The notes under the pieces: generated by a model
Told to the model about the DNA's origin: nothing
The model's database searches: none
The model's input: only the letters and a program-made list of their open reading frames with translations
Shown: positions 8,187 through 16,184 of the stretch, piece after piece
Layout: each line of letters starts with the position of its first letter
Numbering within the stretch: position 1 is the stretch's first letter
Translations under genes and position numbers: made by a program
From: Anaerolinea sp.
Lineage (GTDB): Bacteria; Chloroflexota; Anaerolineae; Anaerolineales; Anaerolineaceae
DNA: 56,955 nt
Direction of reading: 5' to 3'
Assembly (NCBI GenBank): GCA_020725865.1
Contig: DYEC01000017.1
Span: 1 to 56,955 of the forward strand

Positions 8187-8879
8187 TCACCCTAACGGCT
8201 TACCAAGCGAGTCTAAATCCTCGTCTCGGGTGATCATGCCATGCTCTAGTGCAAAACGCACCATTTCAGCATGACTCTGTAAGCCAAGCTTGGATTTTAT
8301 GTTTTTTTGGTGGGTGTAAACGGTGTTTATACTAATAACCAGCAATTGAGCAATCTGCGCGGTTGTTTTTCCTTCTGCAAGAAGTTGTAAAATCTCCCAT
8401 TCGCGTGTTGTGAGTGCCTGCAGTGGATTCACCTCCGGTAGGCGAACTCCTGCCAGATAGGTCTGAACTTCTATCCCCTGTACCAAAGAACTGACAAATA
8501 TATTTCCTTCCATCACTGCACGGAGAGCCAGCGTAAGCTCCTCCACCATCGATTCTTTCAGAATATATCCTGAAGCACCTGCTTTTAGTGCACGTACCAC
8601 CAGTTTGGGATTGTTATACATGGACAAAATCAATATCGGTATCGCAGGATATTTCTGCTTGATGCGGCGGGTAGCTTCCAATCCATTCATGTGGGGCATG
8701 GAAATATCCATCAGGATGATGTCCGGCGTAACCTGTTTCAAGATTTCCAACGCAGCAATCCCATCACTGACTTCAGCAACAATATCAGCTGCTAATTCAA
8801 CTTTCAACAAGGAAGCTAATCCCTTGCGCATAATATGGTGATCCTCTGCAAGCAGAATACGTAAAGGACTACCGCTCAT
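8187..8879 (-). CDS. NarL/LuxR-type response regulator
   Basis: The protein has 230 residues from ATG 8879; the longer frame to 8966 only reads through the kinase gene. The receiver domain (~4-122) has acidic residues in AEDHH, the phosphorylated Asp in LMDISMPHMNG, and the conserved Lys in YILKES. The C-terminal LuxR HTH (~145-210) contains LTTREWEILQLLAEGKT and NTVYTHQKNIKSKLGL. It overlaps the kinase gene by 11 bases, so the pair is translationally coupled. As the distal gene of the transporter/nucleoside operon, it probably controls that operon. A palindrome at the operon promoter (15269-15287) is a candidate target. Confidence 0.9.
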   Translation of the reverse strand: MSGSPLRILLAEDHHIMRKGLASLLKVELAADIVAEVSDGIAALEILKQVTPDIILMDISMPHMNGLEATRRIKQKYPAIPILILSMYNNPKLVVRALKAGASGYILKESMVEELTLALRAVMEGNIFVSSLVQGIEVQTYLAGVRLPEVNPLQALTTREWEILQLLAEGKTTAQIAQLLVISINTVYTHQKNIKSKLGLQSHAEMVRFALEHGMITRDEDLDSLGKPLG

Positions 8880-9798
8880 TTCGGTTTGCCTGCTCCAAGG
8901 ACTGTAAAGGGATTTCCACTTCCAGTCTGGTACCACGACCAGCTTGCGACCAGACTTGAAGTTCACCCCCCACTGCCATCACGCGTTCACGCATTCCCAC
9001 CAATCCAAAACCCTTCTGACGCTTGCGACCTTGACTATGTCGAGAGAACCCAACCCCATCATCAATCACCGATAACCGCACATGGCAGGGAGTTATTACT
9101 AATGAGATTCTGGCTGTATTTGCCTGGGCATATTTAGCCAAATTGGTCAGCGCTTCCTGCACTACCCGATAACAGACCAGTTCAATGGCCTGCGGTAAAC
9201 GAATGTCGTCATCGGTTTTATCCACCTCCAACATCACCGGTACATTAAACCGACGACTGAATTCCTCCACGTGTTGTTCAAGGGCAGGGATCAATCCAAG
9301 GGCAGCTAATAGAGGCGGATGTAAGTTGTGCGCTAACTGCCGTAAGTCATGGCTTATTTCCATGATAATCTCATCCAATGCCTCGATTTTGGGAAGAATT
9401 TCATGATGATCAGCCAGGCTGCGCTTTAGTACTTGAAGCTCAGCTCGCAACCCCAGTAACGCCTGTCCGGAATGATCGTGTAGCTCGGCAGCAATAGAGC
9501 GCCGTTCCTGTTCCTGAGCTTCCATTATCCGGGTTGAAAGCCCCCGCAGTTGATCTTGCGCCTCACGTATCTGTTCAAACATCCGGGCATTATCCAATGC
9601 TAAAGCAGCGTGTGCTGCCAAAGCCATTGCCATTTCGCCATGTTTGCGCGTGAAGAATCCAGGAATCGATTTATCAATGGAGAACAATCCAATCGCTCGC
9701 CCCTTTACACACAACGGAACACCCATCCATGAACGGATGTGTTTACCACAAGGCACCCACAACCAGTCGCTCAATAAGGTAGTATCCTGCTGTATCAC
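8869..9798 (-). CDS. Sensor histidine kinase, C-terminal part (frameshifted)
   Basis: This 309-residue open frame carries the second half of a GAF domain (SWMGVPLCVKGRAIGLFSID), a coiled stretch, the HisKA_3 phosphoacceptor box (AAELHDHSGQALLGL) and an HATPase domain with N-box VVQEALTNLAKYAQA and G-boxes DDGVGF and GFGLVGMRER. It lacks a proper start: the frame opens at a GTG inside the GAF domain. The first half lies in another frame upstream (9743-10480). Removing one G from the G8 run (9805-9812) would join both into a 536-residue cytoplasmic kinase. It could be a sequencing error, a pseudogene or a phase-variable switch. Confidence 0.85.
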   Translation of the reverse strand: MIQQDTTLLSDWLWVPCGKHIRSWMGVPLCVKGRAIGLFSIDKSIPGFFTRKHGEMAMALAAHAALALDNARMFEQIREAQDQLRGLSTRIMEAQEQERRSIAAELHDHSGQALLGLRAELQVLKRSLADHHEILPKIEALDEIIMEISHDLRQLAHNLHPPLLAALGLIPALEQHVEEFSRRFNVPVMLEVDKTDDDIRLPQAIELVCYRVVQEALTNLAKYAQANTARISLVITPCHVRLSVIDDGVGFSRHSQGRKRQKGFGLVGMRERVMAVGGELQVWSQAGRGTRLEVEIPLQSLEQANRNER

Positions 9799-10480
9799 AG
9801 GCTGCCCCCCCCGTAAGAACTTCCATCATTAGCGCAGTATTCTCAGGAACAAAGCGAATCCCCGTCATATCCACCGGACCGGAGAATTCCTGATATCCCC
9901 GGGCAGCATGCATTCGTAATACCCCGTCTTCCAGTAGCATCACATTGGCACTATCATAAGGGATGAGAAGCTTCAACTGATCCAGAATGTGGGATAAGAC
10001 CTCTTCCATGTCCAGAGAGGCATTCAGTACCTGAGCCACTTTTCTCAGCGACTCAGCCAGAACCCGCTCGGCACGTTCTTCTTTGATTTTCTCCGAGGTC
10101 TCTAAGGCATTGGCAAACACTTTAATGGCCGCCCGTACATAGGGCTCCTCTTCAATGAATGGCTCTCCCCAACGCCAAAGGCTCACTTTTCGTTGTCGGT
10201 CACACCCTGCCAAAATGGTAGTACACCATTCTTGTTTATTATTGATTGGGACTGTTTCTAAAGGCAGAGACACCTCTAACAAATCACCAGTATCAGAACC
10301 CAACAGAGAAGCACCGTGGGCATTTGCCAAAGTAGCAACTTCAATTAGCGCTTGCTTTATAATCTCGGTATTTAGATCACAACACGCCAGCAGATCAAGC
10401 AGTCGTTCAAAAGCCCGCCAGCGTTTCAATTCAGCTTCAGAATTAATTTGAGAGGGTGCCTCGGGTATTTGCTTCATCAT
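9743..10480 (-). CDS. Sensor histidine kinase, N-terminal GAF part (frameshifted)
   Basis: This 245-residue open frame starts with MMKQIPEAP and contains a helical N-terminal input segment (residues ~15-130), a linker helix (ETSEKIKEERAERVLAESL) and the start of a GAF domain (LNASLDMEEVLSHILDQL, then YDSANVMLLEDG). It loses similarity at the G8 run, after MEVLTGG, and stops soon afterwards. There is no transmembrane segment, so the full kinase would sense a cytoplasmic signal. The gene begins 93 bases after the permease gene and is probably in the same operon. Its stray C-terminal 18 codons are out-of-frame sequence. Confidence 0.8.
   Translation of the reverse strand: MMKQIPEAPSQINSEAELKRWRAFERLLDLLACCDLNTEIIKQALIEVATLANAHGASLLGSDTGDLLEVSLPLETVPINNKQEWCTTILAGCDRQRKVSLWRWGEPFIEEEPYVRAAIKVFANALETSEKIKEERAERVLAESLRKVAQVLNASLDMEEVLSHILDQLKLLIPYDSANVMLLEDGVLRMHAARGYQEFSGPVDMTGIRFVPENTALMMEVLTGGAACDTAGYYLIERLVVGALW
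9805..9812 (-). repeat. G8 homopolymer at the kinase frameshift
   Basis: The plus strand has eight consecutive C (eight G in the coding sense) inside the GAF-coding region. With eight G the frame closes after TGGAACDTAG; with seven G it continues as TGGQPVIQQDTT into the rest of the kinase. The tract is therefore the exact point of frame change. Confidence 0.9.
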
Positions 10481-10549
10481 TCCGAGTATAAATCATTTCT
10501 TGCTGGTGAACAAAACCGTCTTTTTACCGGAGGCGAGCGTCGTTTTTGG

Positions 10550-10565
10550 GGCACTAAATAGTGCC
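10550..10565. other. Short hairpin between permease and kinase genes
   Basis: GGCACTA (10550-10556), a 2-base loop, then TAGTGCC (10559-10565) lies 8 bases beyond the permease stop in a 93-base gap before the kinase gene. It has no T run, so it is more likely an mRNA processing or attenuating structure than a full terminator. Confidence 0.35.
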
Positions 10566-10573
10566 TCTCTTAC

Positions 10574-11377
10574 CTATTCTGGCAAGCGAGCACCTGGCCA
10601 GTATAATATGAGACGCTCCAGACCCGAGATGATCTGGTAAAAGACTACACCTGCAAGAGAGGAAAAAGTAATACCAGCAAAGAGCAATGCTGTATCCAGG
10701 CGATAACTAGCAGAAACAACGACATATCCAATCCCTCGATCTGCGCCGGTAAATTCAGCTACAATGGCACCAATAACACTCAAACTACTGGCAACTTTGA
10801 GCGCAGAAAATATGAATGGGGTCGCTGAGGGTAAACGCACTCGAAAATAAACTTGCCAGCGCGAGGCTGAGAGAAGATGCATCAATTCCAATGCCTGCGG
10901 AGCAACTGAACGCAGGCCCCGCGTCGTATTGACCAGCACCGGGAAGAAACAAACGATGGCAGCTATCACCACTTTCGGCGCCAAACCAAACCCCAGCCAG
11001 ATAGTCAACAATGGAGCAATGGCCACAATAGGTACAGTCTCAAGTACAATCGCCCAAGGGAGCATACTGCGCTCAATCAAACGCACATGGACAAAAATGC
11101 TGGCGGCAATAAAGGCTACCCCTGCACCAAGAGCGAAGCCCATAATTGCCTCTAACATTGTCCACCCCACCTGTATCACCAGATCAATGCCGCGTTTGAT
11201 GATAATCTCCAAAATATTCAGCGGGGATGGCAAGACATAGCGTGGTACTTTAAGTACTGTAACCAGTATTTGCCACAAAACGATTGTTCCCAGAAATAAC
11301 AGGATCGCAGGGAACCATTCCGACAAAGTATGAATGATCGGGGATTTTTTCTTCACATTGTCATGGTTGGCCATCAT
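10574..11377 (-). CDS. ABC transporter permease, SsuC/TauC/ThiX-like
   Basis: This 267-residue inner-membrane protein has about six hydrophobic helices, beginning with FPAILLFLGTIVLWQIL. The cytoplasmic coupling (EAA-type) loop is recognisable at ALELMHLLSASRWQVYFRVR followed by LPSATPFIF. It pairs with the ATPase encoded upstream (17-base overlap) and with the NMT1-type lipoprotein at the head of the operon. Family members import sulfonates, hydroxymethylpyrimidine, riboflavin and similar small compounds. Here the neighbours (phosphorylase, adenosine deaminase) suggest a nucleobase, nucleoside or pyrimidine-like substrate, which is inference. Confidence 0.88.
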   Translation of the reverse strand: MMANHDNVKKKSPIIHTLSEWFPAILLFLGTIVLWQILVTVLKVPRYVLPSPLNILEIIIKRGIDLVIQVGWTMLEAIMGFALGAGVAFIAASIFVHVRLIERSMLPWAIVLETVPIVAIAPLLTIWLGFGLAPKVVIAAIVCFFPVLVNTTRGLRSVAPQALELMHLLSASRWQVYFRVRLPSATPFIFSALKVASSLSVIGAIVAEFTGADRGIGYVVVSASYRLDTALLFAGITFSSLAGVVFYQIISGLERLILYWPGARLPE

Positions 11378-12176
11378 CCGCCACCTCCCGGAGCTGCAAC
11401 ATATGGCGCAACTCAGCTGTCAGCTCAGTAAACTCTTGAGTAAAACGAACATCAAAGGTTCGCGGGCGTTCAAATGGGACATCCACAATGGACATCACCC
11501 GTCCCGGACGCGAGGAAAGCATCACAACGCGATCGGAAAGAAACAGAGCTTCCGTAATGCTGTGTGTCACAAAAATGATGGTCGCCCGGATTTTTTCCCA
11601 CACATGCAAGAGAAGTAAATTCAAACGGTCGCGAGTGAACTCATCCAGCGCCCCAAACGGTTCATCCATTAACAAAATAGGGGGATGGTAAATTAGGGCG
11701 CGTGCGATCGCAACCCGTTGTTTCATCCCACCGGAAAGTTGTTCAGGATAATGTTTCTCAAAACCGCTTAATTCTACATCCGCCAGCAATTGGCGCGCAT
11801 AAGCGATTACTTCTTGATCTTTCACCGGGCTGCGTTTTCCCAATATTTGAATGGGAAGTATGACATTCTCCAACGCTGTAAGCCAGGGAAATAACACCGG
11901 CTCCTGAAAAACAAACCCAAAGTCTACATCTGCTTGGGCTTGAGCTGGCGTTTTGGAGCGCACACTGATTTCCCCCGTTGTTGGTGCAATTAACCCAGAA
12001 ACCAGGCGCAGCAGCGTTGATTTTCCACATCCGGAAGGTCCTACAAGCGAAACAAATTCCTTATCGCGAATGGTAAAACTGACATCCCGGAGGGCTTCGA
12101 CCTGCTGTTCACCGGGAAAGATCATCCCTACATTACTCAACACAATATTGTTGTTTGTTGCATCTACATTCATCAT
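11361..12176 (-). CDS. ABC transporter ATPase, SsuB/TauB/ThiZ-like
   Basis: This 271-residue nucleotide-binding subunit has Walker A GPSGCGKSTLLRL, Q-loop FGFVFQEPVLFPWLT, signature LSGGMKQRVAIARAL, Walker B ILLMDEPFGALDE and an H-loop in FVTHSITEALFL. All catalytic elements are intact. The ATG is 3 bases from the deaminase stop and the end overlaps the permease start, so the block is tightly coupled. It energises the permease at 10574-11377. The family is clear; the substrate cannot be derived from this subunit. Confidence 0.92.
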   Translation of the reverse strand: MMNVDATNNNIVLSNVGMIFPGEQQVEALRDVSFTIRDKEFVSLVGPSGCGKSTLLRLVSGLIAPTTGEISVRSKTPAQAQADVDFGFVFQEPVLFPWLTALENVILPIQILGKRSPVKDQEVIAYARQLLADVELSGFEKHYPEQLSGGMKQRVAIARALIYHPPILLMDEPFGALDEFTRDRLNLLLLHVWEKIRATIIFVTHSITEALFLSDRVVMLSSRPGRVMSIVDVPFERPRTFDVRFTQEFTELTAELRHMLQLREVADDGQP

Positions 12177-12179
12177 TTA

Positions 12180-13223
12180 TCACTCTTTGGAACTATCTAT
12201 TGCACAAATCTGTTGGTATAAGCGTTCTCGCAAAGCCTTGTCCGAAATAAAAGCCGCTTCCAAAGCCATTTTCTGAATTCTTTGGAGCTCTTGGATAGAG
12301 AAACCAAATTGCTCTTGTAAAAGGGTCAACTCGCGTGAAAGGCGCGTATTTGAAGTAATCGGATCATCATCCCCGATAGCTATACGGATACCATAATCAA
12401 AAAAGCGGCGCACAGGATGCGAACGAATGTCCCCCACAGCCTTGGTATGAACATTGCTAGTAGGGCACAGCTCCAGTAAAATACTTTTTTCTGCGAGTAA
12501 TTCCATCACACCCGCATCCTCAACACTGCGAATGCCATGTCCAACGCGCTTTGTCCCCAATTCCATGACTGCATATCGGACATTCTCGGGACCTGCCGCT
12601 TCACCAGCATGAATGGTAATCCCCAACCCGCCACGTCGAGCGATTTCAATGGCTTCTGCATGAAGCTGTGCCGGGAAGTTTGCCTCATCTCCTGCCAAAT
12701 CAAACCCTACAACGCCTTCGTTCCCGAATTCAACCGCGACCTTCGCCAGGTGAAGATTGTCAGCCACCGGGTGGTTTCTCAACGCAGCAACAATCAGACG
12801 ACAAACTATTCCCGTTTCGCTTTCAGCCCGCCGCAATCCCAAAAGCATTGCTTCTATAACTTTTTCCACAGGCAGTCCAGGACATGCATGTGTCATTGGC
12901 CCAGCGCGTAATTCCAGATATATGACTCTATCATGGGCAGCATCTATCGCTGCTTCATAAGCGGTTCGATGCAATGCTTGCGCATTTTTTAGTGCCGGAT
13001 AGACACGCGCAATTTTCTCCAGGTAATCTACCAAGTTCCGCTCTTCGCCCGTGACTTGCAGAGCCCGGACGACATCGGAGCGTTCAAAAGGCAATTGCAG
13101 CTTCTGCTCACGACACAATTCCCAAAAAGTTTCCGGACGCACTGAACCCTCAAGGTGAGTGTGCAGATTCACCTTTGGTAAAACTGCAATTTCCTCTGGG
13201 ATCACATTCGGCGCGGAAAACAT
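12180..13223 (-). CDS. add: Adenosine deaminase family protein
   Basis: The protein has 347 residues from ATG 13223; the frame extends to 13382, but that part is the phosphorylase gene read in another frame. It is a zinc-dependent TIM barrel that deaminates adenosine to inosine, or a related aminopurine. Metal and catalytic motifs are present: NLHTHLEGS (HxH), ITIHAGEAAGPENV (His and catalytic Glu), RVGHGIRS (His), and IGDDDPITSNTRLSRE (Asp-Asp). SNVHTKAVGDIRSHPVRRF matches bacterial adenosine deaminases. The gene starts 2 bases after the phosphorylase stop. With that enzyme it gives deamination followed by phosphorolysis of imported nucleosides. Adenine or aminodeoxyfutalosine deaminase activity is possible, as this family varies. 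Confidence 0.85.
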   Translation of the reverse strand: MFSAPNVIPEEIAVLPKVNLHTHLEGSVRPETFWELCREQKLQLPFERSDVVRALQVTGEERNLVDYLEKIARVYPALKNAQALHRTAYEAAIDAAHDRVIYLELRAGPMTHACPGLPVEKVIEAMLLGLRRAESETGIVCRLIVAALRNHPVADNLHLAKVAVEFGNEGVVGFDLAGDEANFPAQLHAEAIEIARRGGLGITIHAGEAAGPENVRYAVMELGTKRVGHGIRSVEDAGVMELLAEKSILLELCPTSNVHTKAVGDIRSHPVRRFFDYGIRIAIGDDDPITSNTRLSRELTLLQEQFGFSIQELQRIQKMALEAAFISDKALRERLYQQICAIDSSKE

Positions 13224-13225
13224 CT

Positions 13226-14020
13226 TCAATCCCGCGCTAGTATATGTTCGTATCCAGCCATTTCGTAACGCACAACACCTTCCAGCGCAACCTGGATCGC
13301 GTGCTCCCAGCCCTGGATCAATCCTTGATTGACCTCCTCGTATACCACTTCTCCGGTGATCAAATTGCCCGAAACTGCACACACCATAGCAGCTTTTAAC
13401 CCGCGACGATGCGCCACAGTATAAATAGCCGAGCTTTCCATTTCAACATTGATCAGTTTGTTTCTATGCAACATCTGGATAAATTCTGGGGTTTCACCGT
13501 AAAAAGCATCGTCTGAGGCGCTTAAACCCACATGCAGTTGAAACCCCAAACTTTTCCTGAGCTCCAAGGCAGCTTCAATGAGCGCATGGGTCAAAAAGTG
13601 ATCTGGGACAGCAGGGAAACCATCAGCCACATAGAAACGCGATGTCCCCTCATTACGCATTGCTCCGGTGCTAATGGTCAAATCTCCAATATGCATGCCT
13701 TCTTGAAGCGCACCGGTACTACCTACTCGGATAAAATGGGTTGCACCAACATTGGCAAGCTCCTCAACTGCAATTGCTGCCGATGGACAGCCAATCCCCG
13801 TCGAAGTAGCGCTAACAGGAATTCCTTTATATGTGCCTGTACAGGTGCGAAATTCTCGATGAAAGCCAATTTCGCGCACATTGTCCAGGTATTTGGCAAT
13901 CCGCAAAACCCGATCCGGATCCCCTGGCAATAACACGTATTTTCCCACATCGCCCGGAGCTACACGCAGGTGATATTGCAGTTTGCCTTTCGTTTTTTCT
14001 TCTTTGTTTACGATAGTCAT
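13226..14020 (-). CDS. Uridine phosphorylase-family nucleoside phosphorylase (second copy)
   Basis: This 264-residue NP-I enzyme is clearly related to the one at 7371-8156. It has LLPGDPDR for phosphate, GTYKGIPVSATSTGIGCPS, FIRVGSTGALQ, and NVEMESSAIY for ribose binding. Its base-binding loop reads AFYGETPEFIQ, again unlike the GQxRYD of E. coli uridine phosphorylase. It is in the transporter operon and nearly overlaps the adenosine deaminase gene. A cytoplasmic role in cleaving imported nucleosides is likely. Whether uridine, inosine or another nucleoside is used cannot be decided from sequence. Confidence 0.86.
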   Translation of the reverse strand: MTIVNKEEKTKGKLQYHLRVAPGDVGKYVLLPGDPDRVLRIAKYLDNVREIGFHREFRTCTGTYKGIPVSATSTGIGCPSAAIAVEELANVGATHFIRVGSTGALQEGMHIGDLTISTGAMRNEGTSRFYVADGFPAVPDHFLTHALIEAALELRKSLGFQLHVGLSASDDAFYGETPEFIQMLHRNKLINVEMESSAIYTVAHRRGLKAAMVCAVSGNLITGEVVYEEVNQGLIQGWEHAIQVALEGVVRYEMAGYEHILARD

Positions 14021-14096
14021 ATGAATATCCTATTATAAATTTACTATACGGTTTTCCAAAAAACATTCAGGTACCGGCCATCGAATTTAATACTAA

Positions 14097-14146
14097 CCTC
14101 CCCCAGCTTTTAGGGAAAAATTGTATGAGCCTTTGACTGGGGGAGG
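14097..14146 (-). terminator. Hairpin between lipoprotein and phosphorylase genes
   Basis: A perfect 10-bp stem CCTCCCCCAG (14097-14106) / CTGGGGGAGG (14137-14146) with a 30-base loop lies in the 147-base gap after the binding-protein stop. A GC-rich stem at this place often acts as partial terminator or RNA-stabilising structure, giving more binding protein than the downstream enzymes. There is no clean T run, so complete termination is unlikely. Confidence 0.5.
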
Positions 14147-14167
14147 ATTAGAATGCATGCTATAGAC

Positions 14168-15193
14168 TTACTTCAAATATTCAGTCGTAAATGCTTTCGT
14201 ATAATCCACTTCGGTTTCCAAAGCACCCTGTTCTCTGAGAACCTTGTAAATGGTTTCCCATTTTTCTGGGGTCATCAATCCGATCACGCCGCTCTCTTTA
14301 ACCTCTGGGGTTATCAGGTGAGCTTCTTCTGCAACCAGCTGATCCATTTCAACTGCTTTGTCCAGCTCTGTGCCATACTTCATGACGATCTCAACTGCCT
14401 CTTCTTTGTTCGCCATAGCAAATTCCCAGCCGCGCTGAATGGCTCGTACCATCCCTCTTGCAACCTTCGGATTATTCTTGAGGTAATCCTCAATAGTAAA
14501 CAAGGCTTCAGAAGCAGTCGGAACACCATAATCTGCAGGCAAGAAAACAACTGGCTCTTTGCCCATGCACCGGGCAATCAAGGGTTCGTTGGTTGCATAA
14601 CAGGTCATCAGGTCAATTTTACCTTCCAGAAGAGGAGTAATATCATATTGAACGGTAACTGTTTTGACACTGTTAATATCCACGCCATTGGCTTTCATCA
14701 TGGCTTTGGTAAGCATCCATGGTCCGCCCTCTTGAAAACCAATCAACTTCCCTTCAAAGTCTTTGAGAGTTTGAATCCCGGAATCTTTCAGACCAAATAC
14801 ACCTCCAGGGTGCTTTTGGAAGAATGTTGCAATCGTGATCAATGGCATCCCCTGTGCGCGGGCAAGCAGCAAAGATCCGGTATCATGCAAACCAAAGGTA
14901 TCCTCACCTGCTGCAACTAGAGTAATGCTATTCTTGTCAATCCCGCCCGGACGAATTTCAACATCAAGACCTTCTTCCTTGAAGTAACCTTTGTCTAAAG
15001 CGACGTAGGGACCTGCAAACTGGGTGTTGGTTATCCAGGGCAAGCGCAAAGTGACTTTGGTGAGTTCAACTGGAGCTGCAGTTGGGGGAGCAGCTGTTTC
15101 AGGCGGTGCGGTCGGAGCAGGCTGGCAGGCAGTGATTAGCACAACCAGTGAAACAACTAGAATCATGAGTGGGTAAAGGCTTTTTTTGTACAT
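14168..15193 (-). CDS. NMT1/THI5-like ABC substrate-binding lipoprotein
   Basis: The protein has 341 residues from ATG 15193, chosen because AAGGAGG stands 6 bases upstream (the frame runs to 15217). A lipoprotein signal ends in LITAC with Cys23 to be lipidated, followed by a Pro/Thr/Ala linker. The mature part starts VTLRLPWITNTQFAGPYVALD and includes KGYFKEEGLDVEI and GGPWMLTKAMMKANGVD, typical of the NMT1/THI5-like fold that captures pyrimidine or riboflavin-like ligands and sulfonates. It is the first gene of the operon and would feed the permease/ATPase pair. Ligand identity is not readable, but the nucleoside enzymes in the operon point to a base or nucleoside. Confidence 0.88.
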   Translation of the reverse strand: MYKKSLYPLMILVVSLVVLITACQPAPTAPPETAAPPTAAPVELTKVTLRLPWITNTQFAGPYVALDKGYFKEEGLDVEIRPGGIDKNSITLVAAGEDTFGLHDTGSLLLARAQGMPLITIATFFQKHPGGVFGLKDSGIQTLKDFEGKLIGFQEGGPWMLTKAMMKANGVDINSVKTVTVQYDITPLLEGKIDLMTCYATNEPLIARCMGKEPVVFLPADYGVPTASEALFTIEDYLKNNPKVARGMVRAIQRGWEFAMANKEEAVEIVMKYGTELDKAVEMDQLVAEEAHLITPEVKESGVIGLMTPEKWETIYKVLREQGALETEVDYTKAFTTEYLK

Positions 15194-15240
15194 TTTTTCC
15201 TCCTTAGAAAAGTACAAAACTGGAAAAGGGGTCTATCCAT

Positions 15241-15287
15241 ATAGTACGTCAACCCCTAAAATTCTTTCAATCACAATTCTTGTGATT
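15241..15287 (-). promoter_or_regulatory. Promoter and palindromic operator of the transporter operon
   Basis: On the minus strand TTGAAA (15270-15265) and TACTAT (15246-15241) are 18 bases apart, a plausible sigma-70 pair about 48 bases from the ATG. Overlapping the -35 is a perfect palindrome with 8-base arms AATCACAA (15269-15276) and TTGTGATT (15280-15287) around a 3-base centre. The position suits an activator or repressor site. The NarL-type regulator at the end of the same operon is the obvious but unproven candidate. Confidence 0.5.
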
Positions 15288-15661
15288 TTCTGGTTGTCTG
15301 TCATTTATCCAACATGTTACTCTCTTGGTAAGGAACCTACATTGGCTCAGATGAACAGGTTGCCAAACCAAATTAATCTGGATCATATTTGGGGTATATC
15401 TACAAAAATAGCCCGTTTTACCGCCATATATGGTGGTTGACTTTGTTTTTCAACACCCTTTATAGTGACTGTAACATAAGCGGTGGGTTTTAAATTTGGT
15501 GGGATAAATTCCTTGATAATCGGCATGAAAACACCATTATTGTAAGGCATTATTATCTAAAAAATATTTACCTGAAGTAGAGCTTGAAAACTCACCAACC
15601 ATGTATGTCACAAACACTTTTGTCAGGGCTTTCTTAAAGTGGGATTTAGGTGACAAAAAAT

Positions 15662-15718
15662 GACCTTCTTCGGTTATGTTTTGAGCCACTAAAACACAAA
15701 ACCATACCGAGGAAGGTC
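15662..15718 (-). repeat. Imperfect 22-bp inverted repeat inside the IS debris
   Basis: The left arm 15662-15683 and right arm 15697-15718 both begin or end with GACCTTC/GAAGGTC and match at 18 of 22 positions by eye, with a 13-base loop. On the minus strand the stem is followed by a T-rich run (ATTTTTTG), so it would work as an intrinsic terminator in that direction. Confidence 0.5.
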
Positions 15719-16058
15719 ACCATGAAGTGTAACACAAGCGTCCCAAGCAGCGAGTCCTTAGATAGACGAGCAGAGGCACAAGCTCAGAGGGGATATATTC
15801 CACAAGGCGGTGATAACTGACTAATTTGGGAAACTCAGCCCGCCAGTGCCTGAGCACCTGCTGGCTATAATCGGCCTTGGAGTCCCGATAGTGGGATTGA
15901 TGAAAAGCAATCAGCATAGTCATGATCTCACTCATCGTCAGAGAACGAGTTCGCTGACACTGCTTCTGCCCGCTCGCCAGTAGATGTTGGTTCCAATAAG
16001 GCAAAAATGCTTTGCAAAAATTATCGACATCGCAGAACAGAACGAGTAAACTGTCCAT
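15717..16058 (-). pseudogene. IS982-family transposase, 5' fragment
   Basis: The 113-residue frame starts [18 protein letters not shown] and contains [21 protein letters not shown] and [16 protein letters not shown], the N-terminal part of IS982-type transposases (normally near 300 residues). It ends in unrelated residues shortly after LLVYLRTR, where the family would continue toward the catalytic DDE residues. All catalytic residues are therefore missing and the gene is dead. Confidence 0.8.
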
Positions 16059-16184
16059 TGAGGATTTCCTTGGATTTCAACTGATGTCGTGCTGACAAAA
16101 GTTTACTCCCTTTTGGAGATCGTCACTTTATCCCAAATTCGCGTCGTTATGGTAACTGTCCATTTTGAGGTTCAAGGTAGTGGT

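Larger units (their letters stand above)
15462..16163 (-). mobile_element. Decayed IS982-like element with foreign insertion
   Basis: The right end (16127-16163) and a degenerate left end (15462-15508) share, in inverted orientation, pieces such as ACCATAAC/AACATAA and AATTTGG...GGATAAA, consistent with IS terminal repeats. Between them is the 5' third of an IS982-type transposase frame, followed by a hairpin (15662-15718) and unrelated sequence that replaces the 3' part of the transposase. The interval 15288-15461 holds nothing I can name. Confidence 0.5.
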
